A stretch of DNA of 63,072 nucleotides, from contig NZ_JNXI01000031.1 of NCBI RefSeq assembly GCF_000717055.1, forward strand, positions 1 to 63,072. Direction: 5' to 3'. The position numbers were made by a program, and so were the translations under genes. This document shows, in pieces, positions 41,817 through 48,082 of the stretch. Under the pieces are notes generated by a model. It saw nothing but the letters and a program-made list of their open reading frames with translations. It had not been told where the DNA came from and did no database searches. The DNA comes from Streptomyces iakyrus. GTDB taxonomy: Bacteria; Actinomycetota; Actinomycetes; Streptomycetales; Streptomycetaceae. The first letter of the stretch is position 1; each line of letters opens with the position of its first letter.

Positions 41817-41837
41817 TGTTAGGTGACGTTTCTCACG
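41817..41837. promoter_or_regulatory. 21-bp operator upstream of the morphogenesis cluster
   Basis: TGTTAGGTGACG...CTCACG fits the genome-wide element and lies 22 bases upstream of the metallopeptidase start. No sigma-70 -35 box is visible on the minus strand, so late transcription may need the phage sigma factor or another activator. Confidence 0.6.
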
Positions 41838-42222
41838 CGTGAGGCGCATAGCTCGCGGGGGCGACCCGTGCGATCAAGAGTGAGCAAATTCGCTAAAACG
41901 TTGCCGACTTTCGGGGGCGGCGACTGCCCCCGGTGGGAGGGGGTGTGGCGACAGGGACCCACACCCCAGGGGGTGGGTCGGCGCGGCCGAGATCACGGTT
42001 TGTTACAAACGCGAGCAAGTCTCTGATATCGCGGTGTTTCTTGCTCATCACGCTCTATTACAGCGCGATAGCGCGGAGCGTGGCACGCGGCTTGCTTTGC
42101 ATGCGCGCATTGCATGCCTCGTAAGGCGCGACGCTGGCGCGCGTGGCATGTCGGAGCGCGCTAAGCGAGCGCGCAACACGCAAGAAAGCCAACGAATACA
42201 GGCATTAGGGGCGAACTAGACG
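41838..42222. other. Non-coding GC-rich segment with lambda-like candidate cosN
   Basis: No convincing gene is present. At 41915-41924 lies GGGCGGCGAC, identical to the first ten bases of the lambda cohesive end, inside an imperfect palindrome (GGGGGCGG...TGCCCCC). Next to it are further GC hairpins (GGGTGTGG...CCACACCC at about 41939-41966). Placement just upstream of the terminase genes of a GpA-type phage is where cos belongs. The right part has alternating GCGCG runs. Confidence 0.45.
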
Positions 42223-42223
42223 C

Positions 42224-42254
42224 TTGCTGTATGCGTTAGGTGTGCTACCTTACA
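42224..42254 (+). promoter_or_regulatory. Promoter-operator of the hammerhead-containing accessory operon
   Basis: TTGCTG (42224-42229), 17 bp, ACCTTA (42247-42252). The operator at 42234-42254 (GTTAGGTGTGC...CTTACA) covers the spacer and the -10. It is the only promoter seen before eleven consecutive plus-strand genes. Confidence 0.65.
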
Positions 42255-42304
42255 CACCTGCCACCGCACACGCGGGGGCGACACGCTCGAAAGGACAAAC
42301 GCCA

Positions 42305-42562
42305 ATGACCGAATTGAATTTTCGCCCAATGCCAACGCCACCGCGTCGCAAGGCCTATGACATTCGCTTTCGTTGCACGCTCAATGGGTGCGATTGGATC
42401 GCCCGCCTTTGGCTACGCGACCCTAGCGAAGCTTTCGACGCAATGTATCGTCGCCTCGCCTTTTCTTCGGTGCGCGGAAATGATCGCCCGCGCTACAGCC
42501 GAGACTTCTACCGCGTCGTTTCGTGCAATGTTTCCGCCGACCAATCCCGTCCGGTAGCGTGA
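42305..42562 (+). CDS. Accessory operon protein 1 (85 aa)
   Basis: GAAAGGA lies 9 bases upstream of the ATG, in the leader GAAAGGACAAACGCCA whose pattern recurs before most genes of this cluster. The product is basic with DIRFRCTLNGCDWIARLWL and DPSEAFDAMYRRLAF, a compact alpha/beta look. No family known. Confidence 0.65.
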   Translation: MTELNFRPMPTPPRRKAYDIRFRCTLNGCDWIARLWLRDPSEAFDAMYRRLAFSSVRGNDRPRYSRDFYRVVSCNVSADQSRPVA

Positions 42563-42567
42563 ACACC

Positions 42568-42666
42568 ATGAACGCAATCAATTTCAGCACAAAACGAGTC
42601 GGCGGCTTGCGGTTTATCCGCATTGGCCGGTTTTGCTTTTCGTTCTGCATCGCGAGGGCACGCTAA
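42568..42666 (+). CDS. Tiny basic protein (32 aa)
   Basis: The frame ATG 42568 to TAA 42664-42666 encodes an Arg/Phe-rich peptide (INFSTKRVGGLRFIRIGRF...). Its stop overlaps the next ATG (TAATG), so it may chiefly couple translation. Modest confidence. Confidence 0.4.
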   Translation: MNAINFSTKRVGGLRFIRIGRFCFSFCIARAR

Positions 42667-42842
42667 TGGTCCGCGCATACCTTGCAGCACTGCGCGACGC
42701 GGTTTGCGTCGCAGTTTCAATCGGTATCGTTATCGCCTTTGCCGCTATCGGTTGTGAAATGAACCGACGCGACTCCTACACTTCGCACAACGTGAAAGGC
42801 TTTCGCACGCCTAGCGTGTCGTATGTGTCACCTGACAAATAG
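42666..42842 (+). CDS. Small membrane protein or lipoprotein (58 aa)
   Basis: ATG 42666 overlaps the upstream stop. A short N-terminus leads to a hydrophobic helix (AVCVAVSIGIVIAFAAIGC) and a polar tail. The terminal AAIGC could act as a lipobox. Its TAG stop shares the G at 42842 with the first base of hammerhead ribozyme 1. Confidence 0.6.
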   Translation: MVRAYLAALRDAVCVAVSIGIVIAFAAIGCEMNRRDSYTSHNVKGFRTPSVSYVSPDK

Positions 42843-42894
42843 GACGAAACCGCGCCTAGCGCGGTCTGGCCGTCACGCGGCCACTGATGAGTCC
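42842..42894 (+). ncRNA. Type II hammerhead ribozyme, copy 1
   Basis: All invariant core elements are in place. GGAC (42842-42845) and GTCC (42891-42894) form the open stem II. GAAA is at 42846-42849. Stem III is seven pairs (42849-42855 with 42859-42865, loop CTA), closed by the A-T pair next to GAAA. The cleavage-site C is 42866, giving GUC before the cut. Stem I is six pairs (42867-42872 with 42878-42883). CTGATGA is at 42884-42890. Predicted self-cleavage falls between 42866 and 42867, 50 bases upstream of the next ATG. Confidence 0.93.
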
Positions 42895-42915
42895 AAGTCG
42901 AAAGGAAACAACGCC

Positions 42916-43326
42916 ATGACTACGCTTTTCCGCACTGAATCGCATGATCCAAAGACCAACGCGCAACGCAACCTTTGCGGTCGCACACATTACGTGGATG
43001 ACGATAATTTGCGATTCCACAAGTCGCGCGTCATCTCCGCGCGAGTCGTCGACAACGGTTTGCTTTTCGCAATCGTCACAAGCGATGCACTCGACTTTGA
43101 GAATCGCAAGCGAGGCTTTCGCTACGTCATATTTGACGTGTTCGGAACTGTGGTTTCGCGTTGCGATCTAGAACACGCGCGCCGCACATCAGAGCAAGCC
43201 ACTAAAGATATGTGGGATTGCTTGAACACGCTTGATGCTAAGGCGATCACTCGCGCGGCAATCGAGCGCGCAGAACGTAACCACGCAAACGAAATGGCCG
43301 ACCTTCGCGCCAAGTTGGAAGGTTGA
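42916..43326 (+). CDS. Accessory operon protein after ribozyme 1 (136 aa)
   Basis: The start ATG 42916 follows GAAAGGA by about 8 bases. The sequence has ARVVDNGLLFAIVTSDALDFENRKRGFRYVIFDVFG (beta-rich) and a charged C-terminal helix (RTSEQATKDMWDCLNTLD, ERAERNHANEMADLRAKLEG). No family recognised. It would be the first cistron of the processed segment between ribozymes 1 and 2. Confidence 0.65.
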   Translation: MTTLFRTESHDPKTNAQRNLCGRTHYVDDDNLRFHKSRVISARVVDNGLLFAIVTSDALDFENRKRGFRYVIFDVFGTVVSRCDLEHARRTSEQATKDMWDCLNTLDAKAITRAAIERAERNHANEMADLRAKLEG

Positions 43327-43330
43327 GCCA

Positions 43331-43768
43331 ATGCCTGAATTTGTCTTGAACGATACCCCCGCGCCGCGTGCTTACGACAAGCTTTCAACGTTCGCGAAGG
43401 CATACGTAGAAGCCGTGTTTTTCACCAATGGCGACACGGGCGACGACAACGAGTCGCGGTTGAATGATTTGGGAGTCGAGAGACTCACGCGCGAAGCAAT
43501 CCGCGACATTGCGAGCGATTGCGACTCGTTTCTCGGTTTCATCATGCCGGATGGCTGTTTCGTCCGGCAATGGCTCGACCGCTTGGCCGAGTCGCATGGC
43601 TACTCCGAAGAGCAGGCGGGCCATGACTTTTGGTTTTCGCGTCAAGGCCACGGCGTTGGCTATTGGGACCGTGGTTTAGGCGACGCGGGCGACGCGCTCC
43701 ACAAGGCCGCTAAGACGTTCAGCGAAGCTTACTGCGAAGTCTATCGCGGTTGGATTTACCACCGCTAA
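43331..43768 (+). CDS. Accessory operon protein (145 aa)
   Basis: The ATG is 5 bases after the previous stop. It contains FAKAYVEAVFFTNGDTGDDNESRL, CDSFLGFIMPDG and HDFWFSRQGHGVGYWDRGLGD. The segment EEQAGHDFWFSRQGHGVGFWDR-like is common in small phage/plasmid proteins of unknown function that occur in tandem accessory cassettes. No catalytic site evident. Confidence 0.68.
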   Translation: MPEFVLNDTPAPRAYDKLSTFAKAYVEAVFFTNGDTGDDNESRLNDLGVERLTREAIRDIASDCDSFLGFIMPDGCFVRQWLDRLAESHGYSEEQAGHDFWFSRQGHGVGYWDRGLGDAGDALHKAAKTFSEAYCEVYRGWIYHR

Positions 43769-43790
43769 CCCTAGAAAGGAAAACACGCCA

Positions 43791-44051
43791 ATGCCTGCAC
43801 TCAATTGGAATCACAGCAATGTGCGCGAGGTCGCAGACCTCTTGACTCGTCTCAATCCTAGCTTCGCTTTCACTGTTGATAGAGGCGTGGAGGTAATCAA
43901 GCGTCACGTTGAAAGTAACATGACTGCTCCGGGCTATCTCTCAATCTACGGATACTGCGCAACGGTTTGGGCTGATGACGATTACAGCCTCCACGTCAAA
44001 GTGACGGTTGAACCGTACACCATAGCGAAATTCTTGGAATCGCAACGCTAG
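43791..44051 (+). CDS. Accessory operon protein (86 aa)
   Basis: The leader GAAAGGAAAACACGCCA precedes the ATG, matching the cluster's standard ribosome-binding context. The product has LLTRLNPSFAFTVDRGVEVIKRHV and a beta C-terminal part. Its TAG stop shares G 44051 with ribozyme 2. Confidence 0.65.
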   Translation: MPALNWNHSNVREVADLLTRLNPSFAFTVDRGVEVIKRHVESNMTAPGYLSIYGYCATVWADDDYSLHVKVTVEPYTIAKFLESQR

Positions 44052-44103
44052 GACGAAACCGCGCCTAGCGCGGTCTGGCCGTTACGCGGCCACTGATGAG
44101 TCC
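44051..44103 (+). ncRNA. Type II hammerhead ribozyme, copy 2
   Basis: GGAC (44051-44054) pairs with GTCC (44100-44103) as stem II; GAAA is 44055-44058. Stem III is seven pairs (44058-44064 with 44068-44074). The cleavage C is 44075, stem I is 44076-44081 with 44087-44092, and CTGATGA is 44093-44099. It differs from copy 1 in the stem I loop (TTACG versus TCACG), a change that does not disturb the core or the pairing. Predicted cut 44075/44076. Confidence 0.93.
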
Positions 44104-44123
44104 AACGAAAGGTACTAACGCCA

Positions 44124-44516
44124 ATGCTAACGCCAGAACAAGCCGCCGACATCCGCGCCAGGGATGAGGCTTTGCACGCGTGGATGAAAGCACGCAAAAC
44201 GAATAGCTATCATCCCTCCGAACTGCCGCCCCATATCAACCCGCCGACCAATGACGAGCGCGGCCAGGTCGAGCTATTCGAGTTTATGCGGGACATACCG
44301 GAACGGTATTTCCTCTATATCAACGCAAAGACCAATACCGCCACAACGTGGAACGGGGAAAGGCTTGGCTCCGCGTCGTTTGGTCGAGAGTACCGCGACA
44401 ACTTTGGCGGAAAGCGTGTCCCGGTAACCGTTCGCGCGATCAACGGCGCAACCTATCACGGCACATACTTTAAGAGCGCGGGCGACTATGCGCGCGTCAA
44501 GAAAGCGAAGGGTTGA
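44124..44516 (+). CDS. Accessory operon protein after ribozyme 2 (130 aa)
   Basis: The leader CGAAAGGTACTAACGCCA precedes the ATG. The N-terminal part is helical and polar, then ERYFLYINAKTNTATTWNGERLG and KRVPVTVRAINGATYHGTYFKS are beta-rich. No family recognised. First cistron of the segment between ribozymes 2 and 3. Confidence 0.65.
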   Translation: MLTPEQAADIRARDEALHAWMKARKTNSYHPSELPPHINPPTNDERGQVELFEFMRDIPERYFLYINAKTNTATTWNGERLGSASFGREYRDNFGGKRVPVTVRAINGATYHGTYFKSAGDYARVKKAKG

Positions 44517-44520
44517 GCCA

Positions 44521-44763
44521 ATGGCAACCTTCGACACTGTCACGGGGACCGCGCCTAGCTATTGGGCGTCGTATTTCATCAATGGCGACGCTTCCGGAAT
44601 GGAAGATTCCGAAATTGCACAAGCGGACAAGTTCGCCGCGTGGTTAGGCGGTTCAATCGTTAGCTGCGACGACGCGGGATTCATGCGCTGGCATGACGCG
44701 GCGCAGTTCGGCGTTCTCGCGAGCGATTGCCGAACCTATACCGCGCTAATCGAGAGGGATTGA
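44521..44763 (+). CDS. Accessory operon protein, DUF6926-like (80 aa)
   Basis: The ATG is 5 bases after the previous stop. The sequence SYWASYFINGDASGMEDSEIAQADKF resembles a family of short phage/plasmid proteins (DUF6926-like) with a Y-x-x-Y-x-I-N-G-D-A-S-G motif. Function unknown. Confidence 0.65.
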   Translation: MATFDTVTGTAPSYWASYFINGDASGMEDSEIAQADKFAAWLGGSIVSCDDAGFMRWHDAAQFGVLASDCRTYTALIERD

Positions 44764-44766
44764 CCA

Positions 44767-45039
44767 ATGCAAAAGTATCGCGCCGACAAATCGGAACATA
44801 TGCCCGATGGATCAACCGCGTGGTTTGCGGTGTGGATGGGTGGCCCCACATTGGCGAAGGTCGAGAACTGCCGACTCGATAACATGGCGGGCGACATGCG
44901 CCGCACTGTTTACGTCACGGGGGAGCCCGACACGTATTTTTCCATTCCGGCTGTCTGTAGCGTCGCGGGTTGTCGCGTTAGAGGCTATCTCACGGGCGAC
45001 GACAACGGGAATTACGTTTTCCGCCATTGCTACTACTAG
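44767..45039 (+). CDS. Accessory operon protein (90 aa)
   Basis: Starts 3 bases after the previous stop. Contains WFAVWMGGPTLAKVENCRLD and RTVYVTGEPDTYFSIPAVCSVAGCRV, a beta-rich pattern with several cysteines. Its TAG stop shares G 45039 with ribozyme 3. Confidence 0.63.
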   Translation: MQKYRADKSEHMPDGSTAWFAVWMGGPTLAKVENCRLDNMAGDMRRTVYVTGEPDTYFSIPAVCSVAGCRVRGYLTGDDNGNYVFRHCYY

Positions 45040-45096
45040 GACGAAACCGCGCGCCAGGTAGCGCGGTCTGGCCGTTACGCGGCCACTGATGAGTCC
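45039..45096 (+). ncRNA. Type II hammerhead ribozyme, copy 3
   Basis: GGAC (45039-45042)/GTCC (45093-45096) form stem II; GAAA is 45043-45046. Stem III is seven pairs (45046-45052 with 45061-45067) with an eight-base loop in place of the three-base loop of copies 1 and 2. The cleavage C is 45068, stem I is 45069-45074 with 45080-45085, and CTGATGA is 45086-45092. The loop insertion with unchanged core and stems is direct evidence that structure is maintained. Predicted cut 45068/45069. Confidence 0.93.
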
Positions 45097-45117
45097 AAGT
45101 CGAAAGGTACTAACGCC

Positions 45118-45300
45118 ATGAATCCCACTGTTTACATTGATGGCCGATTGGCCGACCATATCGGCGCAATCGGTTTGCGCGAGATTGCCAATCGTGTTTC
45201 AACGCTCGCGCTACAGCCGGTTGACGTTATGACGCATGGCGAGTCGCGATATCACTCTGACAAGCGCATTACTGGCGCGGTAGAAGCGAAGAAGGCCTAA
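45118..45300 (+). CDS. Accessory operon protein after ribozyme 3 (60 aa)
   Basis: CGAAAGGTACTAACGCC precedes the ATG. The product starts MNPTVYIDGRLADHIGAIG and is soluble, ending in basic residues (GAVEAKKA). No family recognised. Confidence 0.6.
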   Translation: MNPTVYIDGRLADHIGAIGLREIANRVSTLALQPVDVMTHGESRYHSDKRITGAVEAKKA

Positions 45301-45304
45301 CGAG

Positions 45305-45400
45305 ATGACAAACCGCGATTTTGCTATGACGTGCTTTGCCCTCGCTTGCTTGCCATGCGCCGATAACGGCGCGGGCGATTCGTGCGACGAACCGCCATAG
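45305..45400 (+). CDS. Tiny cysteine-rich protein (31 aa)
   Basis: Starts 4 bases after the previous stop. The 31-aa peptide (TNRDFAMTCFALACLPCADN, then an acidic end) has four cysteines. It is the last frame before the operon terminator. Expression is uncertain. Confidence 0.4.
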   Translation: MTNRDFAMTCFALACLPCADNGAGDSCDEPP

Positions 45401-45405
45401 CTTTG

Positions 45406-45477
45406 CCCTAGCGTTGCGACGCTAGGGTTTAAGCCGAAAACGCCGCTAGGGAGTTGATCCTTAGCGGCGTTTTTTTT
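45406..45477 (+). terminator. Tandem hairpins ending the accessory operon
   Basis: First an 8-bp hairpin (45406-45413 with 45420-45427, followed by TTT). Then a strong intrinsic terminator: AACGCCGCTA (45439-45448) pairs with TAGCGGCGTT (45462-45471), followed by eight T residues to 45477. It closes the transcript begun at about 42.26 kb. Confidence 0.9.
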
Positions 45478-46347
45478 CGTCCAATTCCGCGCCGCTCATT
45501 CGCTCAACCCGCCCCAATGGTACGAAATACCGGGCGACGGATTGAGCGCATGGGCGCGCGCCTAATGCGATCCTAGAGGCATGTTGCACTTTTATCGAAA
45601 TGCCACACCGCGTTTTCGGCCGAGTGGCCGCGCATACCTCGGCGATTGTGGCTTTTGAGCACTGACGAGATCGCACTGTCATCAATCCGCCCAACTGCGA
45701 TTTTGGCGATCTCCAAAACCAACATGCTCTCGAAAAAAAATTTTTCCGCGCGTGCGTGCGCGTGCTCGCGCGAGCGGACGGGTTGCGACCCGCGACGGGG
45801 TATTCGACACGTCGCTCCCGCCAGCGCCGTATCTACTCATCGTCGCGGGTCGCACAGAGCCAGGAGAGCATGACCCCCGTCTGCTCGTATCCTGGCGAGC
45901 CAATCGCTTGGCTCCACGCGCCTCAACGCGTGCTGTTTGGGTGAGCGGCATGGATCGTGAAGCGCATCGTTCATAACGGTGATGCACAGCTCGTTTGGGG
46001 TATGAGCTGATGATCCCTGTGAGCGCAGTTCTCTCGCCCTTGATCCATGCCACTCAGCTCGTTTCGCAGAACGTGAATTTTTGGTTTTTCGTTCTGCGAA
46101 TTTTCGTTTTCTCGTTCTGAGAAAAGTCGTTCAGAGGGGGTATCGAATTGCACGGGGATGGCGAGGCCGCACCGACCTTCATATGGCGGGTGCCCTCACC
46201 TTGCCTGCTATTCCCCGAATAGCGCCCATCCGCGACACGGCGCTGACCTAGCGCATAGTGGATGGCCCTGAACACACGTGACGCACGCGGCCGTGGTCTA
46301 CGGCAACGCCTTTATGGTCAGAGGCATGAGGGGCTCTTGTCTGTGTA
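45478..46347. other. Non-coding segment with repeats
   Basis: I see no credible gene in these 870 bases. There is an A8/T5 tract at about 45735, an alternating purine-pyrimidine GC stretch just after it, and the TTCGCAGAACG inverted repeats described separately. Open frames here have Arg/Ser-biased shadow composition. Confidence 0.5.
46063..46123. repeat. Inverted repeats near the ParA-like gene (candidate parS or operator)
   Basis: TTCGCAGAACG (46063-46073) is exactly mirrored by CGTTCTGCGAA (46090-46100) across 16 T-rich bases. A third, degenerate copy (CGTTCTGAGAA) follows at 46113-46123. The cluster lies about 220 bases beyond the 3' end of the ParA-like gene. Confidence 0.55.
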
Positions 46348-46995
46348 TCAGGCCAGGTTGTTGAGCTGCGCAGCGTCGAACTGCGCGAACACGTCCTTCA
46401 ACCAGCTTCGCGTGTAGCCGCGCAGCACGAAGGACGCCTGGCTTCCGATGAAGTCGTGGAACGGTTGCGCGACCGCGTCGACGGCCTTCGCCGCTTCCCC
46501 ATCCAGCCGGGGAATGTTGAGCGCGCCAGCCGGTACATCGTACGCGGTGTCGTCGATATGGTTCGCGAGCACAACGTGCTTCGATCCTGCGAGCGCTGCC
46601 ATCACGGGCTTGATCTCGTCGAGCGATTGCGTCGCAGGACCGACGACATGCAGCACAGTGATGCGCAGCTTGTTCTGCTTCGCCGCGTCGAAGAAGCCGA
46701 CAACGTCGAGCGTCTTCAGCGTGGGCGACAACAGACCGGCGCACACGTCGACGACGGTCACCTGGGTCGATGCCAGGTCGTCGAACACCTTGACCTGATC
46801 GGTCGACTTGGTGATGTCCACGATCTGCGCGCGGCCAGGAAAGAAACGTTGCAGGCCGCCGCTCGGGGATTGCGTGTCGAACGCGCGGAAGTCGATGCCG
46901 TTGGCACCGTAGTAGCCGAGCAGTGCGCGGCTCAGCATGGTCTTGCCGACGCCACCTTTGTCAGCGCCGACGAATACCAGATGCGGGATGTTCAT
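46348..46995 (-). CDS. ParA/MinD-like P-loop ATPase
   Basis: The deviant Walker A motif KGGVGKT (residues 13-19) in HLVFVGADKGGVGKTMLSRA is diagnostic of ParA/MinD ATPases. FRAFDTQSPSGGLQRF gives motif A' and VTVVDVCAGLLSP the Walker B. The C-terminal part is less conserved. No ParB is adjacent. Roles could be prophage or plasmid-like partition, or positioning in the infected cell. It is preceded by the GpZ-like gene on the same strand. Confidence 0.82.
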   Translation of the reverse strand: MNIPHLVFVGADKGGVGKTMLSRALLGYYGANGIDFRAFDTQSPSGGLQRFFPGRAQIVDITKSTDQVKVFDDLASTQVTVVDVCAGLLSPTLKTLDVVGFFDAAKQNKLRITVLHVVGPATQSLDEIKPVMAALAGSKHVVLANHIDDTAYDVPAGALNIPRLDGEAAKAVDAVAQPFHDFIGSQASFVLRGYTRSWLKDVFAQFDAAQLNNLA

Positions 46996-47007
46996 GGGGG
47001 TCTCCGG

Positions 47008-47685
47008 TTATGTGCCGCTCGCCGCTTTCGCGCGGATCACGGCTTGTTCGAGTTCGTGCATGAGCACCGGCCCCAACTGCGTCGGGATCGCCGAAGCAAT
47101 GTGGTACGTGCTCGGGTTGCCGGGCCGGATCATTTCCTTCGGGATGATCGGACCCCACAATGTTCTGATCTTGCCGCTCTTGTTGTGCTTCCCGATACGC
47201 TTGACGATCTCGGTGGCACCGTTCTTGAAGCGGATAACGAACGCACCCTTGAAGCGCTGCGAGCGATTCCAAGGCTTGGCGCTCGGGTTCTTCTTGCCTG
47301 GCGTCAGCGACCGCGCGAAGTCGCTCACCTTCATCGCCTTGTCGCTCGCAACGATGCGATAGAACAGGCGATTGGGATGCGCGCGATCTGCGTGAACCGC
47401 TTTCATCACGCGTCCGTACTTCGCACCCGTCGTTTGGACGAGGTCGCGACGAACAGCCGTGAGCAGCTTGTCGCCGAGCTTGTTGATCGCGTTGTAGAGC
47501 GCGCGGTGTTTGACCTCGTCGCCGTACACGTTGAACGCCACGGTGAGGCGCTTCATCGCGTCGGTCAAGTCGACATAGATCACGCCGCCATGTGACTGCG
47601 TGTATGCCGACGCGGGCATCGGCCCCTGTGACGCGCGGTATATCTTCGTGGGGCCGGTGTAGTTCGTTTGCGTACCGGCCATCAT
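47008..47685 (-). CDS. GpZ-like minor tail protein, away from the tail cluster
   Basis: The 225-aa protein contains VYGDEVKHRALYNAINKLGDKLLTAVRRDLVQTTG and PGKKNPSAKPWNRSQRFKGAFVIRFKNG, then PTQLGPVLMHELEQAVIRAK. These are features of the prophage minor tail protein Z family, which completes or caps tails. It lies 5 kb outside the morphogenesis cluster, next to a ParA-like gene. Confidence 0.72.
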   Translation of the reverse strand: MMAGTQTNYTGPTKIYRASQGPMPASAYTQSHGGVIYVDLTDAMKRLTVAFNVYGDEVKHRALYNAINKLGDKLLTAVRRDLVQTTGAKYGRVMKAVHADRAHPNRLFYRIVASDKAMKVSDFARSLTPGKKNPSAKPWNRSQRFKGAFVIRFKNGATEIVKRIGKHNKSGKIRTLWGPIIPKEMIRPGNPSTYHIASAIPTQLGPVLMHELEQAVIRAKAASGT

Positions 47686-47686
47686 C

Positions 47687-47872
47687 TCACCTTGAAGGCG
47701 GGCGCTTCATCAGCGTCGAGCGCCCCACGCTGCGCGCGATGTTGCGCGCGTCGAGCTGCAACGTCTTCACGAAGCGTTGCGCGTTCTGACGAGCGGCGTC
47801 GAAGTTGCCGGTGCGAACGTTCTTGATCGCCTGCGCCGTGAGATCGCGGCGCTTTCCGCAGTTGCATCCCAT
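47687..47872 (-). CDS. Small basic protein with N-terminal CNCGKRR motif (61 aa)
   Basis: Starts MGCNCGKRRDLTAQAIKNV and continues as a basic helix-rich protein. The C-x-C-G-K-R-R start is recurrent in short phage proteins near tail-completion genes. It is one base upstream of the GpZ-like gene. Confidence 0.62.
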   Translation of the reverse strand: MGCNCGKRRDLTAQAIKNVRTGNFDAARQNAQRFVKTLQLDARNIARSVGRSTLMKRPPSR

Positions 47873-47887
47873 GACGGGCTCCTAGTG

Positions 47888-47926
47888 GAAACGCGAAACC
47901 CCGACGCACTGAAGCGCCGGGGTTCG
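47888..47926 (-). terminator. Intrinsic terminator between a strong promoter and the ParA operon
   Basis: AACCCCG (47897-47903) pairs with CGGGGTT (47918-47924), with three more pairs inside (905-907 with 914-916). The minus-strand read-out continues GTTTCGCGTTT. It lies upstream of the 47687-47872 gene, so it would end or attenuate transcripts from the promoter at 48.03 kb. Confidence 0.7.
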
Positions 47927-48007
47927 GAATGTCGGCCAAGGCCGGGGTCGGTTCAGACTAGGCGATGCCGGGTAACTCTCGTTCCGGCCCCTCGCCCATT
48001 TGTCCGT
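47927..48007 (-). ncRNA. Candidate short transcript between promoter and terminator
   Basis: Transcription from the promoter at 48042-48014 would start near 48007 and meet the terminator at 47926-47888, giving an RNA of about 120 nt. The only ATG frame inside is 13 codons. It could be a regulatory RNA or an attenuated leader of the ParA operon. Confidence 0.4.
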
Positions 48008-48013
48008 ATGGGG

Positions 48014-48044
48014 AAAATAGGCAGTTGACATCCCAACGTCAACT
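48014..48044 (-). promoter_or_regulatory. Strong promoter with its own inverted-repeat operator
   Basis: On the minus strand TTGACG (48042-48037), 17 bp, TATTTT (48019-48014) is the best sigma-70 match in the window. The -35 lies in a perfect inverted repeat AGTTGAC/GTCAACT (48023-48029 and 48038-48044). It lacks the 21-bp operator found elsewhere, so it could fire in the lysogen. Confidence 0.72.
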
Positions 48045-48082
48045 TTTTCCCCTCACAAACTTCCCTCGGCCGGCTTGTCAGG

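Noticed and set aside
45682..46053. A 123-aa minus-strand open frame in the gap before the ParA gene
   Set aside because: Arg/Ser-rich, without Shine-Dalgarno or neighbours on that strand; composition fits non-coding GC-rich DNA.
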